Source: JACNJF01 sp050288105
GTDB taxonomy: Bacteria > Pseudomonadota > Gammaproteobacteria > GCA-001735895
Reading direction: 5' to 3'
DNA: 64,000 bases
Assembly: GCA_050288105.1 (NCBI GenBank)
Contig: JBNKDE010000018.1
Location: forward strand, 1 to 64,000
This document shows positions 7,572 through 16,486 of this stretch, piece after piece. Below the pieces are notes generated by a model. The model did not search any database and had not been told where the DNA came from. It saw nothing but the letters and a program-made list of their open reading frames with translations. A program made the translations under genes and the position numbers. Every line of letters begins with the position of its first letter. The first letter of the stretch is position 1.

Positions 7572-9296
7572 TCATTGCTTGCGGGTGAGGAGCAGGTATT
7601 CCTCTAATTCGACCTCGTTCAAATCATCACCTGAGTTTAGTTTGTTTTGGAGCTTCTGGAAGCGGTTTTTTTTATATTGTTGGCGTAGCTGTTTGATGGC
7701 GTCACTAAACATAGGTTCAATATCGCTTTCCTCGTTTTGCATGGCGGGTGTCATAGCAGCAATTTTGTACAGATGAGATTCATGCTGATGTCCGGCGAAA
7801 CGCGCCAGTAAGTTCTGGGTGCTAATGCCGGGTTCTTCATGGATTTGATCTATGATTAGTAATAACAAATCTATTCCGGGGATATCGGCTTCACACAATT
7901 CCTCCAGATTGCCGGCTGACTGTGCGAGTTGAGGTTTTTGTAATAGCAGGTTGATTGCTAGTCGGGCTGGGGTCCAGTGGTGATCGGGTACTAGCTGTTT
8001 CTGGGGCCTGGAATGCTGCGTATTACCTAGAATCTTTAACAGCCTTGAGTCAAGTTCTATGGATAAGCGTTTCTCTACTTCGCGCAGGATTTCATCTTTT
8101 AAGCTCTGCAGAGGGATTTTATCGAAGTAGGGGCGTAGCATGTCGACAAACTGTGAGCGTCCCTCGGGGCTGTGTACTTCGCCGCGCGCGAGCAGTTCGT
8201 GAAACAGGAACTCAGTCAGCGTGGAAGCCTTATCTGCCTGTTGCAGGAACTCCTGCAGACCGTATTGCTTTATATAGGTGTCAGGGTCATGTCCTTCTGG
8301 TAGAAACAGGAATCTGGCCAGCCTACCTTCCTTGAGTGATACGAGGCAGTTTTCAAGCGCTCTCCAGGCTGCTTTTCTTCCAGCCTGGTCTGCATCAAAA
8401 CAAAAGGTAAGCTTTTTTGAAAGACGGAAAAGTTTTTCAATCTGCTGCTGGTTAATGGCTGTACCCAGTGTGGCTACGGCGTTATTGACACCGTGCTGCG
8501 CGAGCGAAACGACGTCCATGTAGCCTTCGGTGATGAAGATCTGGTCGATCTGGGTATTGTTCTGTTTTAGCTCAAATAGCCCGTAGATTTCTTCGCCTTT
8601 GTGAAATACCGGCGATTCGGGTGAATTCAGGTATTTGGGGTTGTCTTCGGGATTGATGACGCGCCCGCCAAAGGCAATGGTGCGTCCTCTGCGGTCTCGG
8701 ATCGGAAACATCAGGCGATGCCTGAAACGATCGTAGGTTTTGCCCTGCTCGTTTTCGATCAGCATGCCCGATTCAACCAGGTTTTTTTGGTCTCCTGTCA
8801 GGTTGTTCCAGCCGGGCGGGGCAAAACCAATGGCGTAGTTTTTAGCAGTCTGGCCGTTGATGCCGCGTTGTTGCAGGTATTGTATGGCCTGTTGATTCTG
8901 TTTCAGCTGGGTCTGGTAGTATTGCGAACAGTTTTCCAGCGTATTGAACAGGGATTCGCTTTCTGCCTGTTGTTGGCGGTTTGGATAGTTTCCCTTTTCA
9001 TAGGGGATGTCTATACCGATATGCTGCGCCAGTGTCTCTATCGCTTCGACAAACTCCATATGGTCATAGTCCATCAGGAAGCTGATGGCGTTTCCATGTT
9101 GCTGGCAGCCAAAGCAGTGGTAGAACTGCTTGTTCTGGCTGACAGAGAAGGAGGGCGATTTTTCGTTATGGAATGGGCAGCAGGCCCAGTACTCGCGCCC
9201 CTTTTTTTTTAAAGGAACGCGAGCATCAATGATTTCGACGATGTCTATGCGGTTGAGCAGATCGTCGATGAAGCTGCGCGGTATCTTGCCGGACAT
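7572..9296 (-). CDS. dnaG: DNA primase DnaG
   Basis: Synthesises RNA primers for replication and interacts with the DnaB helicase. The protein has 574 residues. An N-terminal CHC2 zinc-binding domain (C-C-P-F-H ... C-F-G-C near residues 39-64) comes first, then the RNA polymerase/TOPRIM core with the E-G-Y-M-D motif near residues 265-270 and a D-A-D motif near 310, and a helical C-terminal DnaB-interacting region. The gene sits between gltB and rpoD on the same strand, 37 bp after gltB, so dnaG-rpoD may be read through from the gltB promoter. Finding gltB instead of yqeY/rpsU directly upstream is unusual. Confidence 0.98.
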   Translation of the reverse strand: MSGKIPRSFIDDLLNRIDIVEIIDARVPLKKKGREYWACCPFHNEKSPSFSVSQNKQFYHCFGCQQHGNAISFLMDYDHMEFVEAIETLAQHIGIDIPYEKGNYPNRQQQAESESLFNTLENCSQYYQTQLKQNQQAIQYLQQRGINGQTAKNYAIGFAPPGWNNLTGDQKNLVESGMLIENEQGKTYDRFRHRLMFPIRDRRGRTIAFGGRVINPEDNPKYLNSPESPVFHKGEEIYGLFELKQNNTQIDQIFITEGYMDVVSLAQHGVNNAVATLGTAINQQQIEKLFRLSKKLTFCFDADQAGRKAAWRALENCLVSLKEGRLARFLFLPEGHDPDTYIKQYGLQEFLQQADKASTLTEFLFHELLARGEVHSPEGRSQFVDMLRPYFDKIPLQSLKDEILREVEKRLSIELDSRLLKILGNTQHSRPQKQLVPDHHWTPARLAINLLLQKPQLAQSAGNLEELCEADIPGIDLLLLIIDQIHEEPGISTQNLLARFAGHQHESHLYKIAAMTPAMQNEESDIEPMFSDAIKQLRQQYKKNRFQKLQNKLNSGDDLNEVELEEYLLLTRKQ

Positions 9297-9333
9297 TGTT
9301 TAACTGGCTACCTTCAATGAACTAAGACCTGCA

Positions 9334-12300
9334 TCAGGCCGCTTCCTGGTGCAGGGTATCCATCAATGAATTAATGTCTTCGGCCTTAGGCTTGACCAGC
9401 CAGAACTTGCGCTGGTAACGCGAGAAGTCATCCAGGATGTGTTGTCCCCAGGCGCTTCCGGTGAGTTCAATATGTTTTTCAATCATGCTCTGGAGGTGGA
9501 TGCGGTAGTTTTCCATATTCTCGGCAGAGATACGATGGATGTCTATTAGCTCTTTATTAATACAGTCTACAAAGTCTTTATCCAGGTCCAGTACGTAAGC
9601 AAAGCCGCCGGTCATGCCGGCACCAAAGTTAATACCAGTCTTGCCAAGTACAGTGATAATACCGCCTGTCATGTATTCACAGCCATGGTCTCCTATACCT
9701 TCGACCACGGCCTGGGCGCCAGAGTTACGTACGCCGAAGCGCTCACCGGCTGTACCGGCGGCATACAGTTCTCCTCCGGTTGCGCCATACAGGCAGGTGT
9801 TGCCCATGATGGTAGTTTCCTGGCTCTTGAACAGGCTGTTATCAGGTGGTGTGATAACGATTTGACCTCCGGCCATACCCTTGCAAACATAGTCATTCGC
9901 ATCGCCTTTCAGTGTCATGTGCAGACCTTTGGCATTCCAGACGCCGAAGCTTTGTCCTGCAGAACCGGTGAGGTTCAGCTTGATGGGATTATCTCCCATG
10001 CCTTCATCTCCATGCGCCAGTGCTATTTCACCTGACAGTCGGGCGCCGATAGAGCGATTTATATTTTGCAGATGATAGCTGAACTCGCCTCCGTTTCCGC
10101 TCTTTATCGCGGGCAGGCAGTCTCTTACCATCTGTTCGGCAAGTTCACCCTGATCAAATGGGACGTTGTGGGGCTCGATACAATATTGAGGCAAGTCTTT
10201 TGACAGGCCTCCATCATTTAACAGTGGCTGCAGATTCAGTTTGCTCTGACGGCTGGTTTTTCCTTCAATGACTTCCAGTAAGTCAGTGCGCCCAATGATG
10301 TCAGACATTTTTCTAACCCCGATTGAGGCCAGAATTTGACGCACGTCTTCGGCGATAAAACGGAAATAGTTTTTTACTTTTTCCACGTTGCCATTGAAGT
10401 GGAGTTCGCGCAATACGGCATTCTGTGTGGCAACGCCAGTTGCACAGTTGTTCAGGTGACAGATGCGCAGGAATTTGCAGCCCATAGCTACCATGGGGCC
10501 GGTACCAAAGCCGAAGCTTTCCGCGCCCAGAATAGCTGCTTTAACCACATCCAGCCCCGTTTTTAGCCCACCATCGGTCTGCACGCGTACCTTGTCGCGC
10601 AGATTGTTGGCGCGTAGTACCTGGTGGGTTTCGGTAAGCCCCAGTTCCCAGGGGGATCCTGCATACTTAACCGAGGTTAGCGGGCTGGCCCCGGTACCAC
10701 CATCATATCCGGCTATGGTGATTAAATCGGCATACGCCTTGGCGACGCCTGCTGCAATGGTGCCCACACCAGCTTCCGCTACCAGTTTGACCGAAACCAG
10801 GGCTTTGGGGTTGACCTGTTTCAGGTCAAAGATCAGTTGTGCCAGGTCTTCTATGGAATAAATATCATGATGTGGCGGGGGCGATATCAGGGTTACACCC
10901 GGCTTGGAGTGTCGTAGTGTGGCAATCAGCTTGTTGACCTTCTTGCCTGGCAGTTGTCCACCTTCACCAGGTTTTGCACCCTGTGCCACCTTGATCTGTA
11001 GCACCTCGGCATTGACCAGGTAATGCGGTGTGACACCAAAACGCCCTGAAGCAATCTGCTTGATTTTGGACATCTTGTCGGTGCCATAGCGGGCTTTGTC
11101 TTCACCACCTTCTCCAGAGTTGGAGCGTCCACCTAACTGATTCATGGCCTGGGCCAGGGTTTCATGTGCTTCGGGTGACAAAGCCCCCAGCGACATACCA
11201 GCGGAGTCAAAACGCATCAGAATGTCGTGGATAGATTCTACCTGTTCGATATCGATAGGCCGTGCGGGTTTAAGCCTCAGCATATCGCGCAGAGCAACTG
11301 CAGGTCGATTGTTAACCGTGTGGGCGTAGATCTTCCAGTCAGTGTATCTGCCACTGGTTACCGCCTGTTGCAGGGTTTGCACCACGTCTGGATTATAGGC
11401 ATGGTATTCGCCACCATGTACATATTTAAGCAGGCCGCCCTGGGTAATTGTTTTGCGTGGATTCCAGGCCAGTTTATTCACGCTTCTGGCATCCGCTTCC
11501 AGGTCTTCAAAGTCCATGCCGTCAATACGACAGGTAGTGCCCGTAAAGCACAGATCTACCACTTCTTTATGCATGCCAACGATTTCAAATAATTGCGAGC
11601 CTCGATAGCTGGCAATGGTTGAAATACCCATCTTGGAGATGATTTTATACAGTCCTTTGTTTATCCCTTTGCGATAGTTGGTACCAATCTGGTGGTATTC
11701 CATGTCTCTTATTTCGCCCGATTTCACCATGCCAAGCAGGCTTGCATAAGCAAGGTATGGGTAAATGGCGGTGGCCCCATAACCGAGCAGAACCGCCATA
11801 TGGTGCGGATCCCTTGCTGTACCGGTTTCTACGACGATGTTAACGTCACAACGTAAGCCGGCCTGGCACAGGCGATGATGCACGGCACCAGTTGCCAGTG
11901 CAGCATGGATGATGAGTTCATTTTGTGCGATGTCATGATCTGACAGTACCAGGATGACCTTTCCATTTCGTCCAGCCTGAACGGCCTGCTCGCTCAGATT
12001 AATGATGGCCTGCTTGAGCGAGGTTTTTGATGGGTCATAACCCATGCTCAAACGCTGGTGGCTAAAATGTGCCTGATCGCTGTGGTTTAACAGGCGATGA
12101 AACTTATGGTCAGACAGTATAGGTGAGTTGACGACCAGTCTATTGGCAAATTCGGCAGTTTCTTCAAACAGGTTCTGTTCCTGGCCAAAGCAGGTTTCCA
12201 GTGACATGACGATTTTTTCACGCAACGGATCGATCGGGGGATTGGTTACCTGGGCAAACGACTGACGGAAGCTGTCATATACCGATCTGACGTGATGAGA

Positions 12301-13806
12301 TAGCACAGGCAGGGGAGTGTCATCGCCCATGGAGCCTGTCGCTTCCTGTCCATCGGATGCAAGCACCCGTAGTACCTGATCTTTTTCTTCGAAGCTGACC
12401 TGAAACATTTTTTCGAAACGATTTAGTGTTTCTACATCCATCGATTCTTCCGACAGCGGAGCGTGCATGGGGTCTGATGAGAGATATTTCAGTCCATTTT
12501 TTAGCCATTCTTCATACGGGTGGCGTTGCTGGAGCATTTCATCGATATCTTCAGATAGCAATAATTTCCCGGTTTCGGTATCCACAGCAATCATCTGTCC
12601 AGGCATCAATCGACCTTTGGCAATAACATCCTGCGGCTCGTAATCCCATACACCGATTTCTGATGCAAGCGTAATATGGCGGTCTCGGGTGCGAACCCAG
12701 CGTGCCGGGCGCAGGCCATTACGATCAGTCACGCAACAGGCATAGCGGCCTTCGGTTAGTACAATGCCTGCAGGGCCGTCCCAGGGATCCATGTGCATGG
12801 AATTGTATTCGTAGAACGCTTTTAGTGCGGAATCCATGTAATCGACATTTTGCCAGGCGGGTGGTACCAGCAGGCGCATGGCGCGGAATACATCGATGCC
12901 ACCGGCGAGCAAGACATCCAGCATGTTATCCATTGAGCTTGAATCGGAGCCGGTCATGTTGACCAGGGGCCTGACTTCGGCCATATCGGGAATTAAATCA
13001 GATCTGAGTTTGTGTGCCCGGGCATTGGCCCAGTTGCGGTTACCCTGGATGGTGTTGATTTCACCGTTATGCGCCAGGTAGCGGAAGGGTTGTGCCAGTT
13101 TCCACTGAGGCCAGGTGTTGGTGGAAAAACGTTGATGAAAAACGCAGATTGAGCTTTGCATTTCTGGGTCATTCAGGTCGAGGTAGAAAACCGGCAGGTT
13201 GGCGGGCATTACCAGTCCTTTGTACGACATGACACGAGAAGACATGCTCGGGATATAGAAATAGGGGTCGTTATCAGCATGTGCTTTTTCAATAGTGCGG
13301 CGTGCTATGAACAGTGAACGCTCAAAATCTGCCACACTGCTACCCTCGGGGGCATTGATAAATGCCTGATAGATTGCGGGTTGAGTGCTTAATGCTTCCT
13401 CACCGCAGGCTGATGAGTCCGTAGGGACCTCTCTCCATCCTGCGATCTTTAATCCCTGTCTGGCTACCTTTTCCTCGAATAATGACTGTTCAGCATTGAT
13501 GACTGTGGCATCAGGTTTCATGAAAACCATAGCGACTGCATATTGATCGCTGATTTCAATACCCAGTTCCCTGGCCTTGCTGCGCAGGAATGAATCAGGC
13601 TTTTTTATCAATAACCCACAACCATCACCCGTTTTACCATCGGCTGCGATCGCGCCCCGGTGGGTAAGGCGGGCCAGCGCCGAAATCGATGTCTTAATGA
13701 GCCAATGACTGGGTTCGTCATCAATATTGGCTATTAATCCAAAACCGCAGCTGTCTTTTTCAAAGCTGGGTTGGTAGAGGCCTTTTAAACGTGCAAGTTC
13801 GTTCAT
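9334..13806 (-). CDS. gltB: Glutamate synthase (NADPH) large subunit
   Basis: Converts glutamine plus 2-oxoglutarate to two glutamates together with the GltD subunit (GOGAT cycle). The product is 1,490 residues from the chosen ATG. The class II glutamine amidotransferase nucleophile Cys is near residue 20 (K-D-S-C-G-F-G), implying removal of a short propeptide. Then come the central domain, the FMN-binding TIM-barrel with G-E-G-G-E-D and C-x5-C-x4-C for the 3Fe-4S cluster (near residues 1085-1110), and the C-terminal glucan-like beta-helix. The frame extends upstream to 13917, but that extension overlaps a good sigma-70 promoter, so 13806 is chosen. The gltD partner is not adjacent; it lies 11.4 kb away on the same strand. 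Confidence 0.97.
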   Translation of the reverse strand: MNELARLKGLYQPSFEKDSCGFGLIANIDDEPSHWLIKTSISALARLTHRGAIAADGKTGDGCGLLIKKPDSFLRSKARELGIEISDQYAVAMVFMKPDATVINAEQSLFEEKVARQGLKIAGWREVPTDSSACGEEALSTQPAIYQAFINAPEGSSVADFERSLFIARRTIEKAHADNDPYFYIPSMSSRVMSYKGLVMPANLPVFYLDLNDPEMQSSICVFHQRFSTNTWPQWKLAQPFRYLAHNGEINTIQGNRNWANARAHKLRSDLIPDMAEVRPLVNMTGSDSSSMDNMLDVLLAGGIDVFRAMRLLVPPAWQNVDYMDSALKAFYEYNSMHMDPWDGPAGIVLTEGRYACCVTDRNGLRPARWVRTRDRHITLASEIGVWDYEPQDVIAKGRLMPGQMIAVDTETGKLLLSEDIDEMLQQRHPYEEWLKNGLKYLSSDPMHAPLSEESMDVETLNRFEKMFQVSFEEKDQVLRVLASDGQEATGSMGDDTPLPVLSHHVRSVYDSFRQSFAQVTNPPIDPLREKIVMSLETCFGQEQNLFEETAEFANRLVVNSPILSDHKFHRLLNHSDQAHFSHQRLSMGYDPSKTSLKQAIINLSEQAVQAGRNGKVILVLSDHDIAQNELIIHAALATGAVHHRLCQAGLRCDVNIVVETGTARDPHHMAVLLGYGATAIYPYLAYASLLGMVKSGEIRDMEYHQIGTNYRKGINKGLYKIISKMGISTIASYRGSQLFEIVGMHKEVVDLCFTGTTCRIDGMDFEDLEADARSVNKLAWNPRKTITQGGLLKYVHGGEYHAYNPDVVQTLQQAVTSGRYTDWKIYAHTVNNRPAVALRDMLRLKPARPIDIEQVESIHDILMRFDSAGMSLGALSPEAHETLAQAMNQLGGRSNSGEGGEDKARYGTDKMSKIKQIASGRFGVTPHYLVNAEVLQIKVAQGAKPGEGGQLPGKKVNKLIATLRHSKPGVTLISPPPHHDIYSIEDLAQLIFDLKQVNPKALVSVKLVAEAGVGTIAAGVAKAYADLITIAGYDGGTGASPLTSVKYAGSPWELGLTETHQVLRANNLRDKVRVQTDGGLKTGLDVVKAAILGAESFGFGTGPMVAMGCKFLRICHLNNCATGVATQNAVLRELHFNGNVEKVKNYFRFIAEDVRQILASIGVRKMSDIIGRTDLLEVIEGKTSRQSKLNLQPLLNDGGLSKDLPQYCIEPHNVPFDQGELAEQMVRDCLPAIKSGNGGEFSYHLQNINRSIGARLSGEIALAHGDEGMGDNPIKLNLTGSAGQSFGVWNAKGLHMTLKGDANDYVCKGMAGGQIVITPPDNSLFKSQETTIMGNTCLYGATGGELYAAGTAGERFGVRNSGAQAVVEGIGDHGCEYMTGGIITVLGKTGINFGAGMTGGFAYVLDLDKDFVDCINKELIDIHRISAENMENYRIHLQSMIEKHIELTGSAWGQHILDDFSRYQRKFWLVKPKAEDINSLMDTLHQEAA

Positions 13807-13887
13807 ATTACTAACCGGTTGGTGGATATGGTTTTTTGCCGAGTCGAAAATTCTGCACTGCAGCAGTTTGAGGCAAAAAGGCCGATC

Positions 13888-13917
13888 ATTATACTCGCCC
13901 CGCAGTGGCGGGTTCAA
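13888..13917 (-). promoter_or_regulatory. Sigma-70 promoter of gltB
   Basis: On the minus strand TTGAAC (13912-13917) and a perfect TATAAT (13888-13893) are separated by 18 bp. The transcript would begin near 13881, leaving about 75 nt of leader before the gltB ATG at 13806. Confidence 0.65.
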
Positions 13918-13979
13918 TATTTAGCAGTTTGAACAAGGGCTCCAGTCAGATCAGGCACCTATGTTGAGCAATAGTAGGC

Positions 13980-14771
13980 CTAGATTTCAGATTTAATTTG
14001 CTTGAATTTTCTTGCCCAGGGCTTGAGCTGCTGCAGGCCTGAAGGCAGTGTGGTGAGTGCTAGCTGTGCGGACTGGTAATTACTGTAATGGCCGTATAAC
14101 AGTCGGAAATAGGTTTTTCCATTAATTTCGCTCGAGTAAAAAGCGGTTTTGCTGCAGATATTGTGCTGCAGGCAAAATTCAAAGAGCGCTTCGCGAGTCG
14201 AGGTTGATATTAGCTGCAGGCTGTAGCTGTCATCCTGCTGACTTTTGATCCAGTCGCTACCGTATAACCCCTGTTCTCTCTCGAAAAGTACTGGTTTATC
14301 AAGAAACTGGTTTGCTGCATAGAGGTAGTCCGTAGTTGTGGGCAGGTTAAGTTCAAATGTGTCCAGATCCTGCATGGGTTGAGGTTTAATACGCAGGATC
14401 GATTGCATGGATTTCGTGGTTTTAAATGTGTTCGCGGTTTGCGGTGTCAAACTGACCAGCAGTAAGCACAGGCTTAGCAGCGCAACGAGGGTTGAGTTGG
14501 GGCGAAATCCATAAACCGGCCTGTGCATGCTCTGGATAGCCTGAATGCAATGCAGTTTTATCGTTTCGGCATCTCCGCGTGCTCGCCACCAGATTGCAAA
14601 TATCTGATGCCAGCCAAGAGGGGGCCTGTTATTAATACCTGCCAGGTTAAGTGCTCTATATATGTATTCGTATACCGCGAGAAAGCTGCATTTGTTATTG
14701 CTGGATGCATTAACCTCGGTGCAGGCAAGAGCCTGGGTAAAGAGAATTTGCCAGCTCTTCTGAGCGCCCAT
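13980..14771 (-). CDS. Short DamX-like protein with C-terminal SPOR domain
   Basis: 263 residues, 9 bp after aroB on the same strand, the position held by damX in other gammaproteobacteria. The last about 80 residues read like a SPOR domain, which binds denuded glycan strands at the division septum. One hydrophobic segment (about residues 98-115) would anchor it in the inner membrane. Residues about 55-85 resemble the end of the AAA+ domain found in long DamX proteins of Pseudomonas type, but the Walker A/B portion is missing, so the ATPase part appears lost. The start follows the aroB stop with no clear ribosome binding site. The family call depends on synteny and a weak SPOR match. Confidence 0.65.
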   Translation of the reverse strand: MGAQKSWQILFTQALACTEVNASSNNKCSFLAVYEYIYRALNLAGINNRPPLGWHQIFAIWWRARGDAETIKLHCIQAIQSMHRPVYGFRPNSTLVALLSLCLLLVSLTPQTANTFKTTKSMQSILRIKPQPMQDLDTFELNLPTTTDYLYAANQFLDKPVLFEREQGLYGSDWIKSQQDDSYSLQLISTSTREALFEFCLQHNICSKTAFYSSEINGKTYFRLLYGHYSNYQSAQLALTTLPSGLQQLKPWARKFKQIKSEI

Positions 14772-14780
14772 GACGGTCTA

Positions 14781-15869
14781 CTAGCACTGTTGAAGGGTTT
14801 GTTTTAACAGCTCAGCGTCATAGTCAGAGCTGACAAATGCCTGCCCCAGGTCTTTAAGCAGGACCAGTTTGATGATGCCCTGATCGACCTTTTTGTCTAT
14901 CGCCATGATGTTCATATATTGATCTATCGTCATCTCTGCAGGGGGCTCCACGGGAAGATTTGCGCGCTTCAGAATTTCAATGGTTCGCTGCAAAATCTGT
15001 GTTTCAATCCAGTTATGTCGTAAGGACAAATCAGCTGCCATAACCATGCCCGCAGCAACAGCTTCACCGTGTAACCAGTTTCCGTAGCCCATTGCCGACT
15101 CAATGGCGTGGCCAAAGGTGTGGCCCAGGTTGAGGATGGCTCTAATCCCGGTTTCTTTTTCATCGATCGCGACAATTTCAGCTTTGGTCCTGCAGGAAAT
15201 CATAATCGCTTCGCTGAGCAGCGCAGTATCTTTCTGCATCAGGCCCTGCATGTTATTTTCCAGCCAGCTAAAAAAGCCTGCATCATGAATCAGGCCGTAC
15301 TTGATCACTTCCGCCATACCAGCGCTGAGTTCTCGGTCGGGTAAGGTATTTAATGTATTGGTATCTGCGATAACGCATTGGGGCTGGAAGAATGAGCCAA
15401 TCATATTCTTGCCTCGGGGGTGATTAACCCCGGTTTTTCCGCCTACCGAAGAGTCTACCTGTGATAACAAGGTTGTTGGGATTTGTATAAAATTGGCACC
15501 ACGTTGGTAGATGGCTGCGGCGAATCCCGTGATGTCGCCAATGACACCTCCACCGAGGGCGATTAGCGTGGTTTTTCTATCATGTCTCTGGTCAATGAGT
15601 ACATCAATGATGCGTTCGACATTTGCCAGTGTTTTAAATTGCTCGCCATCTTGCAGAATGACGGAATCAAAACGAATCTGTTTTTCCTTCAGGATTTTTT
15701 CAACTTTATCCAGATAGAGGGGAGCAACGGTTGTGTTGCTGACGATTAATGCGCTACTGCCATGGATGTAATCGGTGATCAGCGAGCCATTATCCAGTAG
15801 CTGATGGCCGATAAAAATAGGATAACTGCGTTCTCCCAGGTCGACATTAAGTTGATGGAGTGGTTTCAT
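14781..15869 (-). CDS. aroB: 3-dehydroquinate synthase
   Basis: Second step of the shikimate pathway: cyclises DAHP to 3-dehydroquinate using NAD+ and a divalent metal. The protein has 362 residues, the usual length. The NAD-binding loop G-G-G-V-I-G-D near residues 105-111 and the metal-site histidines in G-H-T-F-G-H-A-I-E (near 250) and W-L-H-G-E-A (near 267) are present. The ATG overlaps the aroK stop by 4 bp (ATGA), indicating translational coupling in an aroK-aroB-damX unit. Confidence 0.97.
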   Translation of the reverse strand: MKPLHQLNVDLGERSYPIFIGHQLLDNGSLITDYIHGSSALIVSNTTVAPLYLDKVEKILKEKQIRFDSVILQDGEQFKTLANVERIIDVLIDQRHDRKTTLIALGGGVIGDITGFAAAIYQRGANFIQIPTTLLSQVDSSVGGKTGVNHPRGKNMIGSFFQPQCVIADTNTLNTLPDRELSAGMAEVIKYGLIHDAGFFSWLENNMQGLMQKDTALLSEAIMISCRTKAEIVAIDEKETGIRAILNLGHTFGHAIESAMGYGNWLHGEAVAAGMVMAADLSLRHNWIETQILQRTIEILKRANLPVEPPAEMTIDQYMNIMAIDKKVDQGIIKLVLLKDLGQAFVSSDYDAELLKQTLQQC

Positions 15870-16393
15870 GTTCTGGTCAGGTATTCTGGTAGTTTTGGAA
15901 TGATCTCATTGGCTACACGACGAGCATACTTTCTGTCAGTCTGTATGCGCAGGTCTGCAAGCTCCAGATATAAGGGCTTGCGCTCGTTGAGTAGTTTTTC
16001 CAGTCTTTCTCTGGGGTTATCGGTCTTTAATAAGGGGCGTTTTTTGTCATGTTTGAGCCGTTCCATCTGCTGATTTACAGACGTGTCTAAAAATATAATA
16101 AACCCGGATGCTCTTAGCAATTCCCGATTTTCGGGGCGAGTTACCGAGCCGCCGCCCGTAGCCAGCACAAGATTTGGCCTGCTGGTTAATTCCTGAATGG
16201 CTTTGGTTTCCCGGATGCGAAAACCCTCTTCACCTTCTACATCAAAAATACAGGGGATATCTACCCCCGTTTTTTCTTCGATATAGTAGTCGCTATCGTA
16301 GAAATCACGATGTAAACGATTGGCTAGCAGCTGGCCTATGGTAGATTTTCCGGAACCCATGGGTCCAATCAGAATGATGTTGTTTGAGCTCAT
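15866..16393 (-). CDS. aroK: Shikimate kinase
   Basis: Phosphorylates shikimate at the 3-hydroxyl using ATP. The protein is 175 residues from the chosen ATG. The P-loop G-P-M-G-S-G-K-S-T spans residues 10-18, the shikimate-binding D-S-D motif is near 34-36, and G-G-G-S near 80 and an R-P-L-L lid are present. The longer frame to 16450 would use a TTG inside the pilQ-aroK hairpin, which makes it unlikely. It overlaps aroB by 4 bp. Confidence 0.95.
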   Translation of the reverse strand: MSSNNIILIGPMGSGKSTIGQLLANRLHRDFYDSDYYIEEKTGVDIPCIFDVEGEEGFRIRETKAIQELTSRPNLVLATGGGSVTRPENRELLRASGFIIFLDTSVNQQMERLKHDKKRPLLKTDNPRERLEKLLNERKPLYLELADLRIQTDRKYARRVANEIIPKLPEYLTRT

Positions 16394-16449
16394 GGGTTGA
16401 GTGATTGCAAATCCAGCGCGAATTTTAGATTTGCAGGTGATGAAATACA

Positions 16450-16479
16450 AGCTCCCAGAGTGTATATGCTCTGGGAGCT
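16450..16479 (-). terminator. Strong hairpin between pilQ and aroK
   Basis: A perfect 11-bp stem (16450-16460 with 16469-16479) and an 8-nt loop lie just after the pilQ stop. Neither strand has more than a short T run after it, so it may be a terminator, an attenuator or an mRNA-stabilising end separating the pil and aro segments of the operon. Confidence 0.55.
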
Positions 16480-16486
16480 TTCCTGA

